NCBI GenBank assembly: GCA_009777735.1
Contig: WRLF01000004.1
Coordinates: forward strand, 99,925-163,924
Reading direction: 5' to 3'
DNA from: Treponema sp.
Lineage (GTDB): Bacteria; Spirochaetota; Spirochaetia; Treponematales; Breznakiellaceae
DNA length: 64,000 nt
Both the position numbers and the translations under genes were made by a program. The notes under the pieces are model-generated. The model was not told the DNA's origin, searched no databases, and worked only from the letters and a program-made list of their open reading frames with translations. Positions 36,819-43,890 of the stretch are shown here, piece by piece; position 1 is the stretch's first letter, and each line of letters begins with the position of its first letter.

Positions 36819-37775
36819 ATGAAGAAAGTTATTATTATTGGCGCTGCTATTGCGCTTCTGGCCGGCGGCATGGTGCTTTTCTTTCAATCACAGCCCCGGT
36901 TTGTCTGGATTGCAGAAGACCGGTTTGCCGAAGCATTGGAAGCGGCGATTGCCGACTCACCATTTGAGGGGACACAGATAATTCCGCTGTCCGCCCTGCC
37001 TGCCAGGATGCCCCGCACATGGTACGGCTACCGCATTGGTTCTGATGTGCTCCCTTCTGATGACGACGAAAGCATTGTCACGACTTACCGAAGATTGACA
37101 GAACAGAGACAGTACGGGGAAGCCCTGCTGCTGGCCCTTGATCCATGGATGGTATTCCGCAAATTTACGTCTCTCCCCCTCAGCCGGGAACAGGCTGATA
37201 ACGGCCCCGCGGAGGCAGGCCTCATGCTGCTGGCCGGCAGCGACGATGAGGCGGTAGCTGCCTGGAGCGCCCAGTTTTTACAGGAATCTCCGGGTGTTTT
37301 TTCACGGGATATTGTCATTTGGGAACACACGAGGGAGCGGCTTTTTCGCGGCGGACAGTTCCAGCAAGGAGCAAGGACATTTAGCTGGCAAGAGATTTGG
37401 CCCCGGTTATTGGATGATGACGAAATTGCCTGGGTATATGCCCCTTTAAGCCGAAACCGCCAACTGCCGCTGTTTGAAACCAGCAGGCTTGAAGCGGATG
37501 TTTTCCCCAGCCGCCCCGGCTGGAATGAATTCGGCATTCAGGCGGAGCTTCTCTGGGCAGTTCCTTTCGGAAACGACAAAAACCGGGAAAAAACGAAGGA
37601 AACCGAAGAATGGCTCACAGACGCTTCAACACAGGGAACCATAGCCGACTCCCTGGGCTGGATCGCCGCTCATCCGGGGGCTCCTCCATTTAACCCCGTG
37701 TCCAGCCAGGTCCGTATTGCTTGGCTGACAAGTTCGTATGTGTGGACTTTACCACGCCATAGTGTGTTTCAATAA
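36819..37775 (+). CDS. Membrane-anchored extracytoplasmic protein of unknown function
   Basis: 318 residues from the ATG at 36819, with GGGGGA 4 bp upstream. An N-terminal hydrophobic segment (about 4-22) is followed by a polar extracytoplasmic domain. No family is recognised with confidence. Segments such as FVWIAEDRFAEALEAAI, LGWIAAHPGAPPFNPVSSQ and the C-terminal RIAWLTSSYVW recall the ends of periplasmic solute-binding proteins, but there is no transporter nearby. Divergent from the giant lipoprotein and upstream of the HTH-EIIA regulator. Confidence 0.6.
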   Translation: MKKVIIIGAAIALLAGGMVLFFQSQPRFVWIAEDRFAEALEAAIADSPFEGTQIIPLSALPARMPRTWYGYRIGSDVLPSDDDESIVTTYRRLTEQRQYGEALLLALDPWMVFRKFTSLPLSREQADNGPAEAGLMLLAGSDDEAVAAWSAQFLQESPGVFSRDIVIWEHTRERLFRGGQFQQGARTFSWQEIWPRLLDDDEIAWVYAPLSRNRQLPLFETSRLEADVFPSRPGWNEFGIQAELLWAVPFGNDKNREKTKETEEWLTDASTQGTIADSLGWIAAHPGAPPFNPVSSQVRIAWLTSSYVWTLPRHSVFQ

Positions 37776-37823
37776 AGCTCCGTCATAATACATGTCTATC
37801 AGGCAGCCAAATATTGATTTTGG

Positions 37824-37852
37824 TTGCATTCTTTGCGGTTTCATACTAAAAT
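37824..37852 (+). promoter_or_regulatory. Promoter abutting the HTH-EIIA gene (candidate leaderless start)
   Basis: TTGCAT (37824-37829), 17 bp, TAAAAT (37847-37852). The usual start point falls at about 37859-37860, the A of the ATG, and no ribosome-binding site precedes that ATG. It would drive the regulator and argCJB. Confidence 0.55.
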
Positions 37853-37859
37853 AATCGCT

Positions 37860-38528
37860 ATGATAGAAGATGAAATCATGACCATTGAAGAAGTGGCAAA
37901 ATATCTGCGGGTATCGGAACGCACTGTGTACGACTGGGCCCAAAAAGGCGAGCTGCCCGCAGGAAAAATTGGTACGGTGTGGCGGTTTAAAAAAACCGAA
38001 ATTGAAGAATGGGTCAACGACCGCCTTTCCGGAGGCAGGTTTAGCAATCAACTCAAAGCAGTGCAAATGCAGGCAATACTTTCACCCGAACGTATTTTAT
38101 TTCTTAATTATCCGGCAAAACGGGACGTTCTGCTTGCGCTGGCGGAAAATCTCGCGACAGCTCCACAGGTAAAAAACAGCAAAGAACTGGCTATGGAGAT
38201 ACTCAGGCGGGAAGAGTTGATGAGTACAGCCATTGGCAGGGGGATTGCCATTCCCCATGTACGCCTTCAGTCAATTACCGACCTTGTTGTTTCTGTCGGG
38301 ATAAGCAGCATTGATGTTACCGACTTTAACCCTCTTGACGATGATCCGGTCCGGCTGATCATCATGATAGGCGCAGCTTATAACCAGCACGCTCATTATC
38401 TGCAAACACTTTCTTTTTTCAGCGCCCACCTGAAAGACCGCGAACTGCGCACCGCATTGCTTAACGCAAAAAACGCCGATGAAGCATACAGCCTTTTGGC
38501 CGCAGACGATGGCAGGAACATACAATGA
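37860..38528 (+). CDS. Helix-turn-helix plus PTS EIIA (Ntr/Fru type) regulator
   Basis: 222 residues. Residues about 1-60 are an excisionase/MerR-type helix-turn-helix (MTIEEVAKYLRVSERTVYDW, then GTVWRFKKTEIEEWV). Residues about 70-215 are an EIIA domain of the fructose/nitrogen PTS family with the phosphorylatable His 133 in GIAIPHVR. It should take phosphate from a PTS carrier and use its state to control DNA or protein targets. Its stop overlaps the argC start (ATGA), so it is in the arginine operon. A second ATG six codons in has a weak site; the first is chosen for its promoter context. No EIIB or EIIC genes are nearby. Confidence 0.85.
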   Translation: MIEDEIMTIEEVAKYLRVSERTVYDWAQKGELPAGKIGTVWRFKKTEIEEWVNDRLSGGRFSNQLKAVQMQAILSPERILFLNYPAKRDVLLALAENLATAPQVKNSKELAMEILRREELMSTAIGRGIAIPHVRLQSITDLVVSVGISSIDVTDFNPLDDDPVRLIIMIGAAYNQHAHYLQTLSFFSAHLKDRELRTALLNAKNADEAYSLLAADDGRNIQ

Positions 38529-39637
38529 TTGCAGGGGTAGTTGGGGCAACCGGTTACGCAGGCGCGGAACTGGTCAGGCTTTTGTCTGGGCACGGGAAAA
38601 TTGACCGCCTTGTTCTTTCTTCGGTAAGTTTTGAAGGCGGACACATTGAGGATGTGTACCCCAACTTTCTTGGACGCATCAGCATGTCACTGGGAAAAGC
38701 CGAAGATGTAATTGCCGCCGCCGGTGTGGTTTTTTCCGCCCTTCCCCACGGGGTTGGCGAACCTTATGCACATACCTGTTTCGAAAAAGGAATCCCCTTC
38801 ATCGACCTGTCCGCAGATTTCCGTTTTGGCAATGACGAAGCGGCCTTCAGTGCATGGTACGGTAAACCCTACACATATCCGAAACTCCGCGATCATACGG
38901 TGTACGGCCTGCCGGAACTCAATCGCAATCGCATAAAAGAACTTGCTTCCTCGGGCAAAGTGATTATCGGCAATCCGGGCTGTTATCCCACCGGCGCTTC
39001 GCTGGGAGCGTTTCCCGCACTGGCAAAAGGGCTGCCTGCCGGCGGCACAACGATTGTCATTGATTCGATCTCTGGCGTATCCGGCGGCGGACGTGAACCT
39101 TCTCGTTCGTTCCATTTCCCCGAATGTGCCGATGCCGTCTCCCCGTACAAAGTCGGCTCGCACCGGCACACCCCGGAAATTGCCCGGAATTTCGCCGCGA
39201 TGTCGGGAAATGAAAATTCCCCGGCAATTATTTTTACCCCGCACCTTGCCCCCATGAACAGGGGAATACTTTCCACGATATACATTCCCCTTTCCGCACA
39301 ATGGCGTGCGGCAAGCACAGAAACAGCAATCCGCCCGCCATCAAACGAAATTGAACAGCAGACCGCCGCAATTCGCGCCCTGTATACCGATTTTTACCGC
39401 AATGAACCATTTGTCCGGGTATTGCCGGAAGGCGTTACCGCCGCTACGAACAGGGTGCGCCAGTCAAACTACTGTGACATATCGGTACACCTCGATCACA
39501 GCGGCTCCACACTGATTGTCTGCACTGCCATTGACAACATGGTTAAGGGCGCAGCGGGACAGGCAATACAGAACATGAATATTATTTTTGATTATGAAGA
39601 ACGCACCGGTTTAGAACATATTCCGGCACTTTTTTAA
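38525..39637 (+). CDS. argC: N-acetyl-gamma-glutamyl-phosphate reductase
   Basis: 370 residues. Third step of arginine synthesis: NADPH-dependent reduction of N-acetylglutamyl phosphate to the semialdehyde, in the cytoplasm. The N-terminal dinucleotide fold shows VGATGYAGAELVRLL. The active-site Cys 153 is in GNPGCYPTGA, and the C-terminal KGAAGQAIQNMN matches the family. Overlaps the regulator by 4 bp. A 36-bp gap of short GTAAGAG repeats separates it from argJ. Confidence 0.95.
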   Translation: MIAGVVGATGYAGAELVRLLSGHGKIDRLVLSSVSFEGGHIEDVYPNFLGRISMSLGKAEDVIAAAGVVFSALPHGVGEPYAHTCFEKGIPFIDLSADFRFGNDEAAFSAWYGKPYTYPKLRDHTVYGLPELNRNRIKELASSGKVIIGNPGCYPTGASLGAFPALAKGLPAGGTTIVIDSISGVSGGGREPSRSFHFPECADAVSPYKVGSHRHTPEIARNFAAMSGNENSPAIIFTPHLAPMNRGILSTIYIPLSAQWRAASTETAIRPPSNEIEQQTAAIRALYTDFYRNEPFVRVLPEGVTAATNRVRQSNYCDISVHLDHSGSTLIVCTAIDNMVKGAAGQAIQNMNIIFDYEERTGLEHIPALF

Positions 39638-39673
39638 AGTAAGAAGTAAGAGGTAAGAGGGTAAGAGGGTAAG
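39638..39673 (+). repeat. Tandem GTAAGAG-type repeat forming the argJ leader
   Basis: The whole argC-argJ gap is about five imperfect copies of a 7-8-bp unit (GTAAGA, GTAAGAG, GTAAGAGG). The copies nearest the ATG supply the only purine-rich ribosome-binding sequences. Confidence 0.65.
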
Positions 39674-40897
39674 ATGAAAGAAATAGCTGGTGGGGTGTGT
39701 GCGCCCATAGGGTTTATGGCGGGCGGTATCTGGTGCGGCATCAAGGCACAGTCACAAAAAAGAGACCTTGCCCTTATTTATTCGGAAAAAAGCTGTACGG
39801 CTTCGGCTGTGTTCACGACGAACCGGGTAAAGGCGGCAAGCATTATTGTCAGCATGGAACACATTGCCGCGGGGAAACTCCACGCAATCATCGCTAATTC
39901 CGGCAATGCCAATGCCTGCACCGGAGCTGCGGGCCTGGACGCTGCACAGCGCATGGCCGCTCTTGCCGCCGATGAATTTGTCATAAACCCCCGGCATGTC
40001 GCGGTTGCTTCAACCGGGGTTATCGGGGTGCCGCTGCCCATTGCCGCCATTGAAAACAGCATAGGCGCGCTGGCAAATTCACTGCGGGGGGATGAAGCAG
40101 GCCACGCCGCGGCCCTTGAAGCGATAATGACCACGGATACCCGCAAAAAAGAAGTGTCGGTTGAAATCGAAATTGGCGGTTTGCCGGTGCGGATAGGCGG
40201 CATGGCAAAAGGCTCGGGGATGATACATCCCAACATGGCAACCATGCTCTGTTTCCTGACCACCGATGCAGCAATTTCACGGGAACTGCTCGACAAAAGC
40301 CTGCACCGCGCCGTCAGCCGCTCATTTAACCGCCTGACCGTAGACGGCGATACATCAACAAATGACATGGTAGTTGTCATGGCAAACGGCGCATCGGGCA
40401 TTCCGGCAATTACCGAAGAAGACGATGGATATGAACTGTTTGCCGGTGCACTTGAAGCCTGCTGTGTCAAACTGGTTCGTGCCATGGCGCGTGACGGCGA
40501 AGGCGCGACGAAACTGGTGACAGTCACTGTAAACGGCACGGACGATGAAGCAACAGCGGAAACCCTGGCAAAGTCCATCGCTTCATCCAGCCTGGTAAAG
40601 ACAGCCTGTTTCGGGGCGGATGCCAACTGGGGCCGCATACTCTGTGCCATGGGTTATTCCGGCGCGGAATTCGATCCTCTTCAGACCACTGTTGCATTCA
40701 AAAGTACCGCTGGGGAAATTACCGTATTTAAAAACGGGGAGCCGTTCCCCTTTTATGAAGAAGATGCAAAAAACATACTCTCGCAGGAAGAAATTGAAAT
40801 TATTATTACCATCGGCAATGAAAACAACGCCGTCTCGGTATGGGGCTGCGATTTAACCTACGATTATGTTAAAATAAATGGCGACTACCGCTCATAG
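39674..40897 (+). CDS. argJ: Bifunctional glutamate N-acetyltransferase (ornithine acetyltransferase)
   Basis: 407 residues. ArgJ moves the acetyl group from N-acetylornithine to glutamate and can also use acetyl-CoA, recycling acetyl groups in arginine synthesis. It self-cleaves at a conserved Thr: here Thr 190 in GMIHPNMATML is the expected nucleophile and new N-terminus of the beta chain. The C-terminal GADANWGRILCAMGYSG also matches. It lies between argC and argB; the cyclic pathway makes a separate argA/argE unnecessary. Confidence 0.95.
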   Translation: MKEIAGGVCAPIGFMAGGIWCGIKAQSQKRDLALIYSEKSCTASAVFTTNRVKAASIIVSMEHIAAGKLHAIIANSGNANACTGAAGLDAAQRMAALAADEFVINPRHVAVASTGVIGVPLPIAAIENSIGALANSLRGDEAGHAAALEAIMTTDTRKKEVSVEIEIGGLPVRIGGMAKGSGMIHPNMATMLCFLTTDAAISRELLDKSLHRAVSRSFNRLTVDGDTSTNDMVVVMANGASGIPAITEEDDGYELFAGALEACCVKLVRAMARDGEGATKLVTVTVNGTDDEATAETLAKSIASSSLVKTACFGADANWGRILCAMGYSGAEFDPLQTTVAFKSTAGEITVFKNGEPFPFYEEDAKNILSQEEIEIIITIGNENNAVSVWGCDLTYDYVKINGDYRS

Positions 40898-40906
40898 GAT
40901 AATATT

Positions 40907-41764
40907 ATGACAAACTCTGCACATATACTCATACAAGCCCTTCCGTATATTCAGTGCTTTCACGGAAAAACCATTGTGGTTAAGTACGGCGGCAACGCCA
41001 TGATCAACGATGAACTTAAGGCTGCAGTCATACAGGATGTGGTGCTGATGGCCTGTGTCGGCATACGCACGGTGCTCGTTCACGGCGGAGGGCCGGAAAT
41101 CGAGGCAATGCTGAAAAAAACCGGCGGTGAGAGCCGTTTTGTCAACGGCCTGCGTTACACCGATGCCGGTACCATGGAAATTGTCCAGATGGTTCTCTGC
41201 GGTAAAGTAAATAAAGATATAACCAGACATATCCAGCAGGCAGGAGGCAAGGCCATTGGGCTGTGCGGCATTGACGGGGCAATGCTGAAAGCCCGAAGGA
41301 TGGCAAATGGGGATTACGGGCTCGTCGGCGAGATTGCGGAAGTCGATGTTTCAATCCTCAATTCTACGCTGGATTCGGGGTTTATCCCCGTGGTTTCCTC
41401 GGTGGCTTACGGCATTGATGACAGTATGAATGATACAGCACTCAACATAAACGCCGACACTGCAGCCGCGCAAATAGCCGCTGCCCTTTCGGCTGAAAAA
41501 CTCATTTTAATGACCGATGTTCAGGGCATTCTCCGGGATGTAAACGATCCCAATTCCCTTATCAAAACGGCAACGAGGGCGGAACTGGAGCGCCTGAAAG
41601 CGGACGGCGTGATAAACAAGGGTATGATTCCCAAGGTTGACTGCTGCGCTCTGGCCCTGGACGGGGGGGTCCACAAAGCCCATATCCTCGACGGACGCCT
41701 GCCCCATGCGTTACTCATCGAACTGTTCACCGATGAGGGGATAGGAACAATGCTGAGTTTATGA
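40907..41764 (+). CDS. argB: Acetylglutamate kinase
   Basis: 285 residues. Phosphorylates N-acetylglutamate, the step before ArgC. The amino acid kinase fold shows FHGKTIVVKYGGNAM (ATP phosphate loop with catalytic Lys), LVHGGGPEI, NINADTAAAQIA and KLILMTDVQG. The N-terminal helix before FHGKT is present, which in arginine-regulated enzymes mediates hexamer formation, so feedback by arginine is possible. Starts 9 bp after argJ. Confidence 0.95.
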   Translation: MTNSAHILIQALPYIQCFHGKTIVVKYGGNAMINDELKAAVIQDVVLMACVGIRTVLVHGGGPEIEAMLKKTGGESRFVNGLRYTDAGTMEIVQMVLCGKVNKDITRHIQQAGGKAIGLCGIDGAMLKARRMANGDYGLVGEIAEVDVSILNSTLDSGFIPVVSSVAYGIDDSMNDTALNINADTAAAQIAAALSAEKLILMTDVQGILRDVNDPNSLIKTATRAELERLKADGVINKGMIPKVDCCALALDGGVHKAHILDGRLPHALLIELFTDEGIGTMLSL

Positions 41765-41799
41765 TATAATAAGTCTCCTTACCCCTTTCCGGAGGTTTA

Positions 41800-42939
41800 A
41801 TGAAGATAGGGATTGATACCTTTGCCTGCGATAGCGGTAAGTCAGGGGTAGGTACTTATTTAACGCAGCTGCTCAGGCGTATCCTTCCTTCCAATGATGC
41901 CCGTTTTGAATTATTCGGATGGGAATACGACCGATATATCTACAGCGAATTTGCCCCTAACCTTGAATTCATTGCACGTTGTTCCATAACCGGCAGATCG
42001 GCAAATGCAGTTTGGCATCTGCGCAGATACCCGCAATTCGCACAAGATAGGGCCTACAATGCCTGTTTTTTCCCCGCAGCGCACCGGCAACCCCCCTACA
42101 AATCCCCCTGCCCCGCTATCGGCGTAGTCCATGACATGGCTGCCTATTGGGGTACCAGACGGACCAGGGAGCATTTAGGGGCTATCCTGCGGGTAGTCAT
42201 GCCAAACTCGCTGCGGCGCCTTGACAGAATAATCGCCGTAAGTGATTGGGTAAAACAGGAACTGATAGATCTTGCCAGAGTCAGGGAATCCCGCATAGAG
42301 GTAGTGCAGAACGGAATTGATCATTCTGCCTTTTTCCCCCGCCCCCACAGTGATGATGAAAGCGAACTGCTCATACAGCCTTTCAGCTTCCGCCGGCCTT
42401 ATATACTCTGCGTGTCACGCATTGATCATCCGGTTAAAAACCATATCCGGCTCATCAGAGCATTTGGCATATTTAAAGAACGCACCGGCAGCCCCCACCG
42501 CCTCATTCTTGCCGGAAAAGACAGCAATAATGCATCCAGGGTATATGCCGAAGCCGCCAAATCCGCATGGAAAAGCGACATTTTTTTTACCGGTCATTTT
42601 CCCCATGAAAGCCTTCCGGATTTATACTCCGGCGCGGATTTTGTGGTTTTCCCGTCAATGTATGAAGGTTTCGGCATGGGGGTTATCGAAGCGATGGCAT
42701 CGGGAATTCCCGCAGCCTGCGCCCGCGCCGCCTCCCTTCCGGAAACCGCCGAACATGCCGCTCTGTACTTTAACCCCCGCGATCCGGAAGACATGGCCGA
42801 CCGCATGGTTACCCTTGCAACCGACCGTGTGCAATACGAAGAATGCCGCCGGCTGGGCCTGGAACGCGCTCAATTTTTTTCCTGGGACCGCTGTATTGAA
42901 CGTACATTTGAGATAATTACGGAGACAGCGGGGGGATAG
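41800..42939 (+). CDS. Glycosyltransferase family 4
   Basis: 379 residues with GGAGG 4 bp before ATG. A GT-B fold enzyme: N-terminal acceptor half (residues about 1-180) with DSGKSGVGTYL, then a C-terminal GT4 half with YILCVSRIDHPVKNH, RLILAGKDS, and the donor-site PSMYEGFGMGVIEAMASGIP, in which the Glu residues bind the nucleotide sugar. It probably adds a sugar to a lipid- or surface-linked glycan at the cytoplasmic face. It follows argB by 35 bp and may be read through from the arginine operon, though the function seems unrelated. Confidence 0.88.
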   Translation: MKIGIDTFACDSGKSGVGTYLTQLLRRILPSNDARFELFGWEYDRYIYSEFAPNLEFIARCSITGRSANAVWHLRRYPQFAQDRAYNACFFPAAHRQPPYKSPCPAIGVVHDMAAYWGTRRTREHLGAILRVVMPNSLRRLDRIIAVSDWVKQELIDLARVRESRIEVVQNGIDHSAFFPRPHSDDESELLIQPFSFRRPYILCVSRIDHPVKNHIRLIRAFGIFKERTGSPHRLILAGKDSNNASRVYAEAAKSAWKSDIFFTGHFPHESLPDLYSGADFVVFPSMYEGFGMGVIEAMASGIPAACARAASLPETAEHAALYFNPRDPEDMADRMVTLATDRVQYEECRRLGLERAQFFSWDRCIERTFEIITETAGG

Positions 42940-42947
42940 CGGGGAAA

Positions 42948-43241
42948 ATGCATGACCGAATCTGTATACGGGACTTTTCTTCTCATGTATTCTGGGATGT
43001 TGACAGAAGCAAGCTTGATTTGAAAAAGGACAGCGATTTTATCATTGAAAGAGTAGTCGCCTATGGTCGTCAATCCGATGAAATATTACTTCATAAAATA
43101 TATTCATATAAAAAAATAAAAAAAACCGTGACAAAAATTGATTATTTAAGCGAAAATACCATTGCTTATTTAAGCGCAATATTCAAAGTAAAAAAGGAAC
43201 GATTCAAATGCTTCGGAAAGAAACCGTTACACTGGATATGA
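42948..43241 (+). CDS. DUF6922-like small protein, probable antitoxin partner
   Basis: 97 residues. The start RICIRDFSSHVFWDVDRSKL followed by a DSDFIIERVVAYG segment is typical of DUF6922 proteins, which are usually encoded just before a nucleotidyltransferase of the AbiEii type. The 3' end overlaps the next gene by 34 bp. It has more A and T than its neighbours, as does the partner, suggesting acquisition as a pair. Role as antitoxin is inferred from position. Confidence 0.65.
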   Translation: MHDRICIRDFSSHVFWDVDRSKLDLKKDSDFIIERVVAYGRQSDEILLHKIYSYKKIKKTVTKIDYLSENTIAYLSAIFKVKKERFKCFGKKPLHWI

Positions 43242-43879
43242 TTGAAATTATCCGGACTCTGCAAACAGAGCCCTTGCTTGATGGTTTTTTTCTTGCGGGT
43301 GGCACTGCCCTTGCATTGCAAATCGGACACAGAAAATCAATTGATATCGATTTATTTTCTGTAAAAAAACATGACTACACAAAAATACTGGATTTTTTAC
43401 GAAATACTTTTACTTGTATAGATATTCTAAGCTATGACGAGAATGCAATTCAGGCTGTTATTGGTGAAACTGGTCTTGATATAATCAGTATAAAAGGCAA
43501 TATTATCGACCCCCTGATAACAGATGACGGGATAACAATGTTGGGGATTAACGATATTTCAGCAATGAAAATGCTTGCAATCGAAGGAAGGAAAAAAGCA
43601 AAAGACTATATAGATATTGCATATATACTTAATGAAATAACACTTGTAACAATGTTTAAAAATTACCAAAAAAAATATGGAAACAGGGATATTATCGGGG
43701 TAAAAAAAGCATTGACAGCGGCTGAGTATGTAAATCCATATGAATGGGAAAAGATAATAATGCTAAAAAATGACATTTATTTAAGCGATATTCCAGAAAA
43801 GCTCAAAGAAGAAGTTAATCAATACAATAAAAAGCATAACATAGGAAAAACCCGATACAACAACACTTCTCACTATTAA
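43208..43879 (+). CDS. AbiEii/AbiGii-type nucleotidyltransferase toxin
   Basis: 223 residues. The nucleotidyltransferase core is clear: LAGGTALALQIGHRKSIDID, with the metal-binding Asp residues in SIDIDLF, then LDIISIKGNII and ISAMKMLAIEGRKKAKDYID, as in DUF1814/AbiEii proteins. Relatives add nucleotides to tRNA or proteins and block growth, often giving phage defence by abortive infection. Overlaps the DUF6922 gene, forming a likely two-gene module. Convergent with lon; the direct repeat ACTATTAACT (43872-43881 and 43894-43903) spans the two stop codons. Confidence 0.8.
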   Translation: MLRKETVTLDMIEIIRTLQTEPLLDGFFLAGGTALALQIGHRKSIDIDLFSVKKHDYTKILDFLRNTFTCIDILSYDENAIQAVIGETGLDIISIKGNIIDPLITDDGITMLGINDISAMKMLAIEGRKKAKDYIDIAYILNEITLVTMFKNYQKKYGNRDIIGVKKALTAAEYVNPYEWEKIIMLKNDIYLSDIPEKLKEEVNQYNKKHNIGKTRYNNTSHY

Positions 43880-43890
43880 CTATTTAGTTT

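Noticed and set aside
39778..40650. 290-codon ORF opposite argJ
   Set aside because: Shadow of a firm gene; Ser/Ala-rich composition from complementary codons.
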